Below, in pieces: positions 1 to 7,509 of a stretch of 14,641 nucleotides of DNA (the first letter of the stretch is position 1; every line of letters begins with the position of its first letter). A program made the translations under genes and the position numbers. The notes below the pieces were generated by a model. The model was not told the DNA's origin. It searched no databases and saw nothing but the letters and a program-made list of their open reading frames with translations. The DNA is from Burkholderiales bacterium (GTDB lineage: Bacteria; Pseudomonadota; Gammaproteobacteria; Burkholderiales; Burkholderiaceae_A), in contig JAURFZ010000020.1 in the NCBI GenBank assembly GCA_030834045.1, positions 1-14,641 on the forward strand. Direction: 5' to 3'.

Positions 1-354
1 TTTCGGGACGCGAAAGAGTCTTGGTCTGGGGTTGCCGGGCTGCGGCCTTGGAGTGACGGTACCTACCTCAATAAACCCGAATCCGAAGCAGCCCAGTGCG
101 TCGATAAACTCCGCATTTTTATCAAGGCCTGCGGCAAGGCCAACGGGGTTAGGAAACTGCAGCCCAGCAACACGCCTGACCGAAGACGGCAGGGGGCAGG
201 CGCGAGGAAGAAGCCAGGGGGCCCAGCTGCTAAGCCGGTTTAAAGAGCCAAAACTAAGGTGGTGAGAGGTTTCGGGGTCAAGTTGAAAAAGAAGTGGGCG
301 AAGGGCTGGGTAAAGCTGCCAGAGCCAGTGCGGACTTCCAAGGCTTGCTGTCAT
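1..354 (-). CDS. pyrD: Dihydroorotate dehydrogenase (quinone), class 2, N-terminal part
   Basis: This is the 5' part of pyrD: 118 codons from an ATG at 354-352, with the frame open to the left edge. The enzyme oxidises dihydroorotate to orotate in pyrimidine synthesis, using FMN and passing electrons to membrane quinones. The translation starts MTASLGSPHWLWQLYPALRP and has a class 2 N-terminal region including DPETSHHL, the helical part thought to contact the membrane and quinone. It then runs into the FMN-barrel start with NPVGLAAGLDKNAEFIDALG and FGFIEVGTVTPRPQPGNPRP, which are near-diagnostic for PyrD class 2. The start codon overlaps the bpt stop in an ATGA arrangement (4 nt), so translation is probably coupled and the gene is the last visible member of the Nudix-aat-bpt operon. 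The catalytic serine region lies beyond the window. Identification is very secure; completeness cannot be judged. Confidence 0.95.
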   Translation of the reverse strand, partial: MTASLGSPHWLWQLYPALRPLLFQLDPETSHHLSFGSLNRLSSWAPWLLPRACPLPSSVRRVAGLQFPNPVGLAAGLDKNAEFIDALGCFGFGFIEVGTVTPRPQPGNPRPRLFRVPK

Positions 355-1106
355 GGGCTTTCTTGGGGTTCTTGAAGGTCTTGAACACGCCGCCATTGTC
401 CATAAACGAGCATTTCAGATGGCCTGAAACCCGCCTTGTAGGCCATTTTCTTGCTGCCTGAAATCCAGTAACCCAAGTAAAGGTAACTTAGCCCGAGTCG
501 CTGGCATTCTAAAATCTGCCACAAGATGCCGTAGGTACCAAAGGAGGTCTGCGGCTTTAAGGGGTTGTAGAAGGTGTACACGGCCGACAGCCCGTCTGGG
601 AGTCGGTCGACGATGCTTACCATGGCCAGCTCACCGTCAGGCTGTCGAAAGCTTATGAGCTCGGTGGAGACGCGGCTTTGAAGCAGAAACTGCGCGTATT
701 GGTCTCTGCTGTCTTGATCCATCCCACCGCCAGCATGACGATGGGACTGGTAGGCTTGGTAGAGCCGATAGTGTTCGTCGCGAAACTGCAGAGGCTCTCG
801 TTGAATAAGAAGCTGGTCTTTGTGCCGTCGTAGTAGGCGTCTTTGTGTTCGGTTTGCCTCAAATTCGCCTACCGGTATGCGCAAGGGGATGCACTCTCTG
901 CAGCCGTCGCAGTAGGGCCTGTAGGCGAAGGCCCCGCTGCGACGAAAGCCCATTTGAACTAGGTCCCCGTAGAGCTCCGACGTAATAAGGTGGTTCGGGG
1001 TTGCGACCTGAGAACGGGCCTTACGTGATGATAAGTAGCTGCATGCATACGGTGCAGTTACGTAAAACTGCAGGGTTGCAACGGGAAGGTCTCGGAGGCT
1101 TGACAT
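351..1106 (-). CDS. bpt: Aspartate/glutamate leucyltransferase (bacterial ATE1-like)
   Basis: A 251-residue protein that transfers leucine from Leu-tRNA to proteins starting with Asp or Glu, creating a primary destabilising residue read by ClpS/ClpAP. Family signatures are ATLQFYVTAPYACSYL near residues 10-25, the cysteine cluster CDGCREC at 66-72 (C66, C69, C72, with C22 upstream), and near the C-terminus YLGYWISGSKKMAYKAGFRP. In eukaryotic ATE1 the matching N-terminal cysteines have been linked to metal or Fe-S binding; whether they do so here is inference. I chose the ATG at 1106-1104: it starts at the conserved MSSLRDLP, lies 2 nt after the aat stop, and follows a G-rich stretch. A longer reading from 1151 would add 15 unconserved residues and overlap aat by 43 nt. 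Length is normal for the family. Its stop overlaps the pyrD start. Confidence 0.93.
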   Translation of the reverse strand: MSSLRDLPVATLQFYVTAPYACSYLSSRKARSQVATPNHLITSELYGDLVQMGFRRSGAFAYRPYCDGCRECIPLRIPVGEFEANRTQRRLLRRHKDQLLIQREPLQFRDEHYRLYQAYQSHRHAGGGMDQDSRDQYAQFLLQSRVSTELISFRQPDGELAMVSIVDRLPDGLSAVYTFYNPLKPQTSFGTYGILWQILECQRLGLSYLYLGYWISGSKKMAYKAGFRPSEMLVYGQWRRVQDLQEPQESP

Positions 1107-1108
1107 GG

Positions 1109-1852
1109 CTATTCCCCCCAGAGTGTAAGTCTGGGGGGGGTCTCTTGCCAAGGAAACCCCGGTTTTTCTGTTTCCTTTGTTAAGACCGACTCAAACAGCT
1201 GGCGCGTAAGGGGTCGAGCCCCAAGAAACTCGAGGTGCTGCGTTTGTTGTTGGCAGTCGATGTAATGGCCGCCATGCTCCTTTGCCCACTGCACAAGCAT
1301 TGCTAGGCAAATTTTTGAGGTGTTTGGCTCAAGGCTCACCATGCTCTCACCAAAGAGCATCCGACCAATGCTTACAAGGTAGAGGCCACCCACAAGCCTG
1401 TCCTCCCTGAAGAGCTCAAGGCTATGCGAGAGCCCACGTTCTTGAAGCTTCTGATAATTCTGAATAATGGCAGGGGTAATCCAGCTGCCGTTCTGTCCTG
1501 GTCTGGGGGCGGCACATTCCGTCAGGACTTTCTGAAAGCAGCTGTCGACGCGAAGTTCGTAATGCCTCTCTACTGCCTGACGAATGGTCTTTCTGAGCGA
1601 TCGTCTGCATTGAAAGTCGTTCAACTGCAGCACCATTCGTGGGTTCGGTGTCCACCAGAGAACCGGTTCCCCGGGGCCCGACCAGGGGAAGACACCGCTG
1701 CGGTAGGCCCTCTCGAGCATCTCGGGGGTAATAGACTGACTCGCCGCTATGAGCCCGTTTGCGCCGTGCAGGTCGGTTAACGCACGAGCGCTTGATGGAA
1801 AGGTATCGCCTGGTTCTATCCAAGGAAGTCGAATAGGCGATGGCTCGGTCAT
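1109..1852 (-). CDS. aat: Leucyl/phenylalanyl-tRNA-protein transferase
   Basis: A 247-residue cytoplasmic enzyme that adds Leu or Phe from charged tRNA to proteins with N-terminal Arg or Lys, marking them for ClpS/ClpAP. Recognisable blocks are LPWIEPGDTFPS (residues 9-20), the core RSGVFPW...GEPVLWWTPNPRMVL (51-75), the C-terminal GNAT-like part with GLSHSLELF, LVGGLYLVSIGRMLFGESM, and IDCQQQTQHLEFLGARPL. One departure: the loop that is GGDL or similar in relatives I remember (E. coli GLLALGGDLSP) reads GLIAASQSITPE here. The stop lies 2 nt before the bpt start; the start lies 8 nt after the Nudix stop, so this is an operon. Having aat and bpt adjacent is common in betaproteobacteria and puts both bacterial N-degron transferases under one control. 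Function is secure. Confidence 0.95.
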   Translation of the reverse strand: MTEPSPIRLPWIEPGDTFPSSARALTDLHGANGLIAASQSITPEMLERAYRSGVFPWSGPGEPVLWWTPNPRMVLQLNDFQCRRSLRKTIRQAVERHYELRVDSCFQKVLTECAAPRPGQNGSWITPAIIQNYQKLQERGLSHSLELFREDRLVGGLYLVSIGRMLFGESMVSLEPNTSKICLAMLVQWAKEHGGHYIDCQQQTQHLEFLGARPLTRQLFESVLTKETEKPGFPWQETPPRLTLWGE

Positions 1853-1860
1853 GGGTCTTT

Positions 1861-2391
1861 TTAGCGCATGCTCTGATGATCAACAGGCAGTGAATAATGG
1901 ACCTGACGATCTTTCAAGAAGTGTCTAAGGGCGGCCTCGACAGAGCGAAAGGCAATTTCGTCCCAGGGAATCTCGTGCTCGTAAAAGAGCCGGGCCTCAA
2001 GCGATTCCTGGCCGGGATCAAGGCTTTCGGAGGCCATCTCTGCAAGGTAGAAGAGGTGCACCTGGTTAGCAACGACAACATCATAGACTGCCATAAGCTT
2101 AATGGGCCTAACCTGAGCGCCCGCCTCCTCCAGCGTTTCGCGCAGGGCGCCTTCTTGCGTGGTTTCGTTTAACTCCATAAAACCGGCGGGCAATGTCCAC
2201 TTGCCGCTTCGTGGCTCGATGGCACGACGACATAAAAGAATTTTGTCGTTGAAGTAGGCAACCGTGCCAACAACAAGTTTGGGGTTTTCGTAATGAATCT
2301 CCCCGCACTGAGTGCAGACATGACGCATGCGATTGTCGTTGGCTGGAATAGTGGCGTGGGTCTGCGCAGCGCAGCGAGAGCAAAAGTTCAT
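1861..2391 (-). CDS. Nudix hydrolase with N-terminal zinc ribbon
   Basis: A 176-residue pyrophosphohydrolase. The N-terminus has two CxxC pairs, CSRC at 4-7 and CTQC at 26-29, forming a small zinc ribbon as in NADH pyrophosphatases. A complete Nudix box follows at 70-92, fitting G-x5-E-x7-RE-x-x-EE-x-G: G70, E76, R84, E85, E88, E89, G91. It therefore very likely cleaves a nucleoside diphosphate linked to another group with Mg2+. NADH or ADP-ribose is plausible from the ribbon, but the substrate is not shown by sequence; it is too short for a full NudC. It is the first gene of the operon with aat, bpt and pyrD; a functional link to N-degron tagging or pyrimidine synthesis is not evident. The ATG at 2391 has only a weak ribosome-binding site. 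It diverges from the tRNA gene across a 52-nt gap. Confidence 0.88.
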   Translation of the reverse strand: MNFCSRCAAQTHATIPANDNRMRHVCTQCGEIHYENPKLVVGTVAYFNDKILLCRRAIEPRSGKWTLPAGFMELNETTQEGALRETLEEAGAQVRPIKLMAVYDVVVANQVHLFYLAEMASESLDPGQESLEARLFYEHEIPWDEIAFRSVEAALRHFLKDRQVHYSLPVDHQSMR

Positions 2392-2443
2392 GCGCTATTC
2401 TAAGCTTGCTGTCTCCCGAATTGTTGTATAGTTCAAAGCTCGT
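2392..2443. promoter_or_regulatory. Short divergent promoter region, Nudix operon / tRNA-fMet
   Basis: These 52 bases must hold, or lie next to, start signals for the leftward operon and the rightward tRNA gene. On the plus strand a possible -35 TTGCTG (2406-2411) and -10 TATAGT (2427-2432) are separated by only 15 nt, so the assignment is tentative. No equally good promoter was seen on the minus strand. Confidence 0.35.
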
Positions 2444-2520
<77 letters not shown>

Positions 2521-2647
2521 ACCTTCCAAATGACAAACTGGTATTTACTCATTACCTTTGGGTACAGCGACTCCGAGAATCGCATGGGGTGCTCGCTGCT
2601 CCCTGGGTCGAAACCCTCGTAATTAATCAGCAGGGGGAGCAAGAGGC

Positions 2648-2857
2648 ATGAAGGAATGGCTGCTTATTGTCTGGATTGGTACCACAACGAACTTCACGGT
2701 CATGGAACGGCATTTATCCGAGGAGTCGTGCAACCAGTCTGCTGAGAAGTTAAAGGCATCCACCGACCCGAAGTTCACCGTGGAATGCTCGTCAGACCTG
2801 CGCGAGGGCCGCTCCCAACTGCCCAAGCCCTTCGGCTCAGGAGGTGTGGCCAAGTAG
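2648..2857 (+). CDS. Small protein of unknown function
   Basis: A 69-residue reading frame starting MKEWLLIVWIGTTTNFTVME. Purine-rich sequence (GGGGGAG, then AGAGG) precedes the ATG at 2648, and the frame sits in a plus-strand stretch between the tRNA and the maoC-like gene. The N-terminus is short and hydrophobic but lacks the length of a clear signal peptide or membrane helix. Two cysteines (C28 and C47) are present, the second in FTVECSSDLREG. The pattern resembles small conserved hypothetical proteins I associate with Burkholderiales, but I cannot name a family. An overlapping antisense frame is less likely because it has no ribosome-binding site or fitting neighbour. Moderately likely to be real; function unknown. 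Confidence 0.5.
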   Translation: MKEWLLIVWIGTTTNFTVMERHLSEESCNQSAEKLKASTDPKFTVECSSDLREGRSQLPKPFGSGGVAK

Positions 2858-2899
2858 GCGGGGTGGCTTAGGCGCTCTGCTCACCCCAGGGATTACCCT

Positions 2900-3337
2900 A
2901 TGTCAATGAACACGCTTTTTCAGGAGATCACCGTTGGGCAGTCGGCAAGCCTCTCCACGACCCTCACCCAAGACATCCTGGATGCTTTCGTAAGGGTGTC
3001 GGGCGACTGCAACCCCGCTCACACCGACCCAAGTTACGCTGCGTCCACGCCATTGAAAGCTGTGGTGGGCCATGGTATTTGGACAGCAAGTATTATTTCG
3101 CGCATCTTGGGCACCAGGTTCCCAGGGCCCGGCACGATTTATTTGGGACAGACTCTAAAGTTCAAGCGTCCAGTCTACCTCGGCGATGAAATCACGGGAA
3201 CCGTCACGGTCTCCCAGATGGACGAGAAGGGCAAGGTCTGGCTTGATACGACGGTAACGAACCAAAAGGGTGAGACCGTTCTTGAGGGGGAGGCCGTTAT
3301 TCTTGCCCCCACTAGTCGTTATGCCCTTCCAGACTAG
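2900..3337 (+). CDS. MaoC-like hot-dog (R)-specific enoyl-CoA hydratase
   Basis: A 145-residue single hot-dog-fold protein. The hydratase catalytic motif D-x4-H is intact in SGDCNPAHTDPSYA (D36, H41; N38 also usual). It is followed by GHGIWTASIISRILGTRFPG and GPGTIYLGQTLKFKRPVYLG, which match the PhaJ/MaoC family. Such enzymes add water to trans-2-enoyl-CoA giving (R)-3-hydroxyacyl-CoA, feeding PHA synthesis or fatty acid metabolism; single-domain members also occur in other acyl-CoA routes, so the exact substrate is open. It starts at the ATG at 2900 (an ATG two codons later is also possible) after a weak AGGGAT. It lies 42 nt after the small protein and converges on the RND permease gene with only 8 nt between stops. 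No terminator is visible there. Confidence 0.85.
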   Translation: MSMNTLFQEITVGQSASLSTTLTQDILDAFVRVSGDCNPAHTDPSYAASTPLKAVVGHGIWTASIISRILGTRFPGPGTIYLGQTLKFKRPVYLGDEITGTVTVSQMDEKGKVWLDTTVTNQKGETVLEGEAVILAPTSRYALPD

Positions 3338-3345
3338 CGACTGTC

Positions 3346-6300
3346 TTAGGAAACTGCCTCTTCTTTCCTTCCGTAGACCAGGCTGTAAAGCGCAGGCAGT
3401 GAAAGCAGAGTAAGTCCGGTAGCCACCACGAGTCCTCCCATGATGGCAACGGCCATTGGTCCCCAGAAGATGCTGTTCTGAAGCGGAATCATGGCCAGTA
3501 CGGCAGCCGCAGCCGTGAGGGTGATGGGACGAAACCGCAAAAGGGTGGCCTCGACGATGGCCGATCGAACCGATGAGCCTCGAGCGCGCTCCTTTTCAAT
3601 CTGATCGATAAGGATGACAGCATTGCGCATAATCATTCCCATGAGGGCAATAACACCAAGCATGGCTACAAACCCGAAAGGCCTTTGCAGCACAAGAAGG
3701 GCGGCAGCCACGCCGGCTAGGCCCAAAGGTGCTGTGGCCAGAACCATGAGGCTACGCGGTGTGCTTTGAAGCTGCATAACAAGCAGCATGAGAGTAATAA
3801 ACAACATAATGGGCACGCCGGCAAAAATGGACGCCTGACCCTTGGAACTCTCTTCAATCGTGCCACCAATCTCTAATGCAAGCCCAACAGGAAGCGATGC
3901 CTTAATAGGTTCTAAGGCTTTCTGAAGTTCCAGCGCCACCGTAGCCCCTTGCACACCCGGGCTTACATCGGCCTGCAAGGTAAGAGCGTACTGGCGGTTA
4001 TGGCGCCAGATCATTCCGGGCTCCCAGATGAGTTCAAGGCGCGCGATCTTCTCAAGTGGAACAAGTCGACCATTGGTGTTGGGTACGAGCAGCTCGCGTA
4101 TGTCTTTCATGGAGTCGCGTTCCTGAAGCGGCAGCTCGACTTCAATGGGAAGAATCTTCTCGCGTTCACGGTAATCGGCAACCACACGGCCTGAGAAACG
4201 CGCCTGAAGCTCTCGCGCGACCGCAGCCGAGGTGACGCCTGCATCGCGCGCCTTGGCGAGATCAAGGTTGATCTGCACCACGGGCCTGCGTTCGTTCCAG
4301 TTATCGTGGAGTCCACGGACCTCGGGATGGGCCTTCATAACTTTCCGAACCTGCTCAGCCACTTCGTAGAGCGCATCGGGTCGTTCGGCGGTGAGCCGAA
4401 ACTGCACGGGGTAGGGAACAGGCGGCCCGTTGGGTAGAAGCTTAATGCGAAGGCGTGCCTCTGGTGCAGCAGCAGGAATTCGCGCGTGCAGCGCATTGAA
4501 TACAGACTCTCGAGAAAAGCCGGGTTGGGGCTGAATGATGAGCTGCGCGACGTTACTTTGAGGAAAAATGATGTCAAGCGGGAGAAAAAATCGGGGTGCC
4601 CCGGATCCGACCCAAGAGGTGATGGTGTCAATGCCTTCGATAAGGCGTGCTTCTTTCTCAATGCGTTCAACGGTTGCCGCAGTTGCTTCAATACCAGCAC
4701 CTTCGACAAGATAGACATCCACCAGAATTTCCGGACGCGAGGAGTCGGGGAAAAACTGCTGCTCGACTCGACTCATACCCGCAAGCCCAAGGACAAAGGT
4801 AAGAAGCGTTGCTACAACCGTCTTAACGGGGTTATTGACGCACCATGTCACCATAGAACGAAAGACCTGGTAGGCCGTGGAGTCACGTAGACTGACTTCG
4901 TTGTCTTTGTGCGGGCGGGATGGAACTTTAAGAAGCCACATTCCAAGAAACGGTACGAAAAGCACGGAGACAAGCCAAGAGACAATAAGTGAGGCTGCCG
5001 TAACCGCAAAAATGGCGTAGGTGTACTCACCCACCACGGACATTGCAATACCAATGGGAAGAAAACCAACGGCCGTAATAAGGGTGCCAGTAAGCATTGG
5101 AATGGCGGTGAGCTCGAAGGCGGCCGTAGCGGCCACAAGCCGGTCGTTGCCTTCTTCCAGCTTACGAATCATCATCTCTACGACAATGATGGCGTCGTCC
5201 ACCAGCAGACCCAGGGCAATAATTAAAGAGCCCAAGGAAATCTTATGGATTCCAACTCCCCAGAGATTCATAATGAGAAAAGTAACCGCCATAACCAGTG
5301 GAATGCTAATGGCCACAATGAGCCCCGGACGAGGGTCAAGCCTTAAGGGGCGTCTGTGCAGGCCCAGCGCCAGTAAGCTAACGGCCAATACAATGGCCAC
5401 AGCCTCTGCAAGAACCGTTAGGAATTCAACGACCGATTCTGCAACAACCTTCGGCTGATTCTGTATTTGCTGAATGGTTACGCCAATTGGCAGTTGGGAT
5501 TGAATCTTAGACACCGCCGCATCCAGATTCTTACCAAGGGCAATAATGTCACCGCCTTTGAGCATGGACACGCCTAGGGCAACGACAGGCTGCCCGTTGA
5601 CCCGCACGAAGGGGCTAGGTGGATCCACTGTTGCCCGCCGAATGGTTGCAATATCCTCAAGCCTTAAGATGCGTTGGCCTGCGCGAATGGGCATGGAGGC
5701 AAGCTCTTCAATGGACCCGAATTGTCCCAAGACTTTTATAGGAATCGTGAAGGCATTAGTCTCAAGTCGGCCTGCATCGACAACGGCGTTTTGCTCTGCG
5801 ATCTGTTGCCCGACGGCGCTCGCGCTAAGTTGATACCGAGCAAGTTCTCGCCTGCTTAGTTGAACAAAGACGCGCTCGTCTTGAAGGCCAAAGGCTTCGA
5901 CCTTACCTACATCTTTAACCAACAGAAGTTGACTACGGGCGCCACGTACAAAGTCCGTCAGATCAGCCTGGCTGTAGTCGGGAGCAGCAAGGCTGTAAAT
6001 AACGCCAAAAGTGTCTCCAAAGTCATCGTTGAAGAAAGGACCTTGGACCCCTTCAGGAAGGTCTCTGGCCATATCCATCATTTTTTTTCGTACGGTGTAG
6101 AAACGGTCAGAGACTTCGTTGGGGTCGAAGTCATCCTTGACCTGAAAAATAATGGTGGTCTGGCCCGGCTTTGAGAAGCTTACGATCTTGTCGGTGTTCG
6201 GGACCTCTTGAAGAATGCGCTCAAGCCGATCGGTAACCTGGTCCGCCATCTGAGAGGCTGTTGCACCAGGCCAGTAGGCCTGAACAACCATGGCACGGAA

Positions 6301-6441
6301 TGTAAAGGGAGGATCTTCATCCTGGCCAAGCTGAAAGTAGCTACCAACGCCAAGGATGAGAAGCGAGACCATAAGGAAACGAATGAGGGCGGGGTGCTCG
6401 ATTGCCCAGAGTGAGAGGTTCCATTTTGAGGAGTTGTTCAT
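3346..6441 (-). CDS. RND efflux permease (AcrB/HAE-type inner-membrane pump)
   Basis: A full-length 1031-residue RND permease with the duplicated fold: TM1 near 18-36, a periplasmic porter domain, TM2-6 near 340-500, TM7 near 540-558, a second porter domain, and TM8-12 near 870-1022. The proton-relay acidic pair of TM4 is present in GLLVDDAIIVVE (D415, D416). The TM10 partner, Lys940 in E. coli AcrB, aligns with Arg939 in MGMIMRNAVILIDQIE. It would export drugs or metabolites in exchange for protons, as a trimer with a membrane fusion protein and a TolC-type channel. The fusion protein gene lies just upstream (25-nt gap), so the two form one transcription unit; no outer-membrane channel gene is in the window. 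Substrate cannot be told from sequence. The ATG at 6441 has only a weak ribosome-binding site. Confidence 0.93.
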   Translation of the reverse strand: MNNSSKWNLSLWAIEHPALIRFLMVSLLILGVGSYFQLGQDEDPPFTFRAMVVQAYWPGATASQMADQVTDRLERILQEVPNTDKIVSFSKPGQTTIIFQVKDDFDPNEVSDRFYTVRKKMMDMARDLPEGVQGPFFNDDFGDTFGVIYSLAAPDYSQADLTDFVRGARSQLLLVKDVGKVEAFGLQDERVFVQLSRRELARYQLSASAVGQQIAEQNAVVDAGRLETNAFTIPIKVLGQFGSIEELASMPIRAGQRILRLEDIATIRRATVDPPSPFVRVNGQPVVALGVSMLKGGDIIALGKNLDAAVSKIQSQLPIGVTIQQIQNQPKVVAESVVEFLTVLAEAVAIVLAVSLLALGLHRRPLRLDPRPGLIVAISIPLVMAVTFLIMNLWGVGIHKISLGSLIIALGLLVDDAIIVVEMMIRKLEEGNDRLVAATAAFELTAIPMLTGTLITAVGFLPIGIAMSVVGEYTYAIFAVTAASLIVSWLVSVLFVPFLGMWLLKVPSRPHKDNEVSLRDSTAYQVFRSMVTWCVNNPVKTVVATLLTFVLGLAGMSRVEQQFFPDSSRPEILVDVYLVEGAGIEATAATVERIEKEARLIEGIDTITSWVGSGAPRFFLPLDIIFPQSNVAQLIIQPQPGFSRESVFNALHARIPAAAPEARLRIKLLPNGPPVPYPVQFRLTAERPDALYEVAEQVRKVMKAHPEVRGLHDNWNERRPVVQINLDLAKARDAGVTSAAVARELQARFSGRVVADYREREKILPIEVELPLQERDSMKDIRELLVPNTNGRLVPLEKIARLELIWEPGMIWRHNRQYALTLQADVSPGVQGATVALELQKALEPIKASLPVGLALEIGGTIEESSKGQASIFAGVPIMLFITLMLLVMQLQSTPRSLMVLATAPLGLAGVAAALLVLQRPFGFVAMLGVIALMGMIMRNAVILIDQIEKERARGSSVRSAIVEATLLRFRPITLTAAAAVLAMIPLQNSIFWGPMAVAIMGGLVVATGLTLLSLPALYSLVYGRKEEAVS

Positions 6442-6466
6442 TCGAACGAAGCGCGCCTTTTACCCT

Positions 6467-7423
6467 TTAGGGGGTGAGGCGACGTACTTTTTGCCCAGGA
6501 CTTAGAAGATGGGCGCCCACGGCAACAATGCTGTCGCCCTTTAACAGCCCCTCAACAAGAGCATACGATTCGGTCGCCTCAAGAACGTTTACTGCAGTAG
6601 GCTCAACAAGAAACTGGTCATTATTGGGAACAAGGCGCATGACACTGCGTCCTTCAAGTAGAGCCGTTAACGGAATACGGAAGACCTCGGCCTGCGAGGG
6701 TTCAGTGCCCTTTGGCTTAGCCAGTTGTTTTTGGGGTGCCTCGGGTGGCGTTGCTTTACTCAGTTGCCTAAGCTGCAGTTCAATGACGAGCTCGGCGGCC
6801 TCGACCACTTGTAACTTCTTTGCCAGAACCCGACGCACAACACCGGGCTCGAGCGCTCGCAAGGTGTAGACACCTAACTGGTCGAGCGTAACTTCAAACT
6901 GAGCGCGCTCAGCAATAAGAAGCGCCTCGCGACGGTCCCATTCGGCTTTTGAAATAAAGCCCTTTTTCAATAGCTCGGTGTAACGGCTGAAGTCGGCCTC
7001 AACGTTGGCAAGTTTGGCTCGCGCGGCCTGCAGCTGAACTTCAGCAGCCGAGTTAGCAAGCTTTGCATCACGGGGATCGAGGCGAAGAAGGCTCTGGCCA
7101 GCTCTTACGGCCTGACCGGGCTTAACCAACACCTCTATGACGGTGCCGGTGAGTTCAGAACGAAGCTCTCCCGGGACTTGATTGGGGCCTGTTAGGGGTC
7201 CCGCGGCACCGTCGCTACCGGCGTACGGCCCGGCAGCTAAGGGAAGGGACATGCCTACCTCGAATACCTTAACGGCAGGCACAAGGACAGCAGCGGGCTC
7301 ATTTTTGCTGCACCCCAAAACCAGGCCTAGAGCCATCACCATGGTAAGCGCAGCCGCAAAACGGGCCTTACTTATTGCCTGACATGCTACTAATAGGCGT
7401 AAAGCAAAAGGTTGAAATGGCAT
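6467..7423 (-). CDS. RND periplasmic adaptor (membrane fusion lipoprotein), atypical
   Basis: A 318-residue adaptor for the following RND permease. I chose the ATG at 7423 (MPFQPFALRLL); the frame stays open to a TTG at 7462 but that adds 13 unlikely residues. A basic then hydrophobic stretch ends in a probable lipobox, MALGLVLGC, with the lipidated Cys at residue 38. The first half of the lipoyl domain is clear, GTVIEVLVKPGQAVRAGQSL (about 93-112), followed by an alpha-hairpin with GFISKAEWDRREALL (about 155-169) and a second lipoyl half. Then the usual beta-barrel domain seems missing: a ~30-residue linker rich in Pro, Lys and Gln (217-246) leads straight to the membrane-proximal part, IPLTALLEGRSVMRLVP to the end. 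A Gly/Pro-rich segment (63-85) also precedes the lipoyl domain. The frame is intact, so this looks like an unusual adaptor, not an obvious pseudogene. Confidence 0.85.
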   Translation of the reverse strand: MPFQPFALRLLVACQAISKARFAAALTMVMALGLVLGCSKNEPAAVLVPAVKVFEVGMSLPLAAGPYAGSDGAAGPLTGPNQVPGELRSELTGTVIEVLVKPGQAVRAGQSLLRLDPRDAKLANSAAEVQLQAARAKLANVEADFSRYTELLKKGFISKAEWDRREALLIAERAQFEVTLDQLGVYTLRALEPGVVRRVLAKKLQVVEAAELVIELQLRQLSKATPPEAPQKQLAKPKGTEPSQAEVFRIPLTALLEGRSVMRLVPNNDQFLVEPTAVNVLEATESYALVEGLLKGDSIVAVGAHLLSPGQKVRRLTP

Positions 7424-7509
7424 ACAAAAGGAGCCTTGCAAAAAGCTGGCGCGGGGCACCAACTGGACAACGTGAGGAGAATTTTTACTGGCTCGATTGT
7501 CTCAAAAAA
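7424..7509 (-). promoter_or_regulatory. Leader region of the efflux operon
   Basis: These 86 bases between the HNH stop and the adaptor ATG could contain the efflux promoter. On the minus strand a TTGAGA lies near the 5' end (about 7505-7500) followed by an A/T-rich TAAAAAT about 12 nt later, which is poor spacing. The sequence just before the adaptor ATG has AAGG but no strong ribosome-binding site. No regulator gene or convincing operator repeat was seen here. Confidence 0.2.

Noticed and set aside
1422..1883. A 153-codon minus-strand frame overlapping aat
   Set aside because: It is the shifted frame of the well-conserved aat gene and has no recognisable protein features.
2860..2888. GGGGTG...CACCCC inverted repeat between the small protein and the hydratase
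   Set aside because: Only 6 bp with a 16-nt or longer loop and no T-tract, so not a convincing terminator or operator.
5021..5458. A 145-codon frame on the plus strand inside the RND permease gene, and several similar ones
   Set aside because: They are antisense to conserved membrane segments of a full-length permease; the Ser/Thr/Ala-rich composition is what the complement of such sequence gives.
7424..7462. TTG start adding 13 residues to the RND adaptor
   Set aside because: The ATG at 7423 gives a plausible lipoprotein signal; the extension adds nothing conserved and puts residues before the signal peptide.
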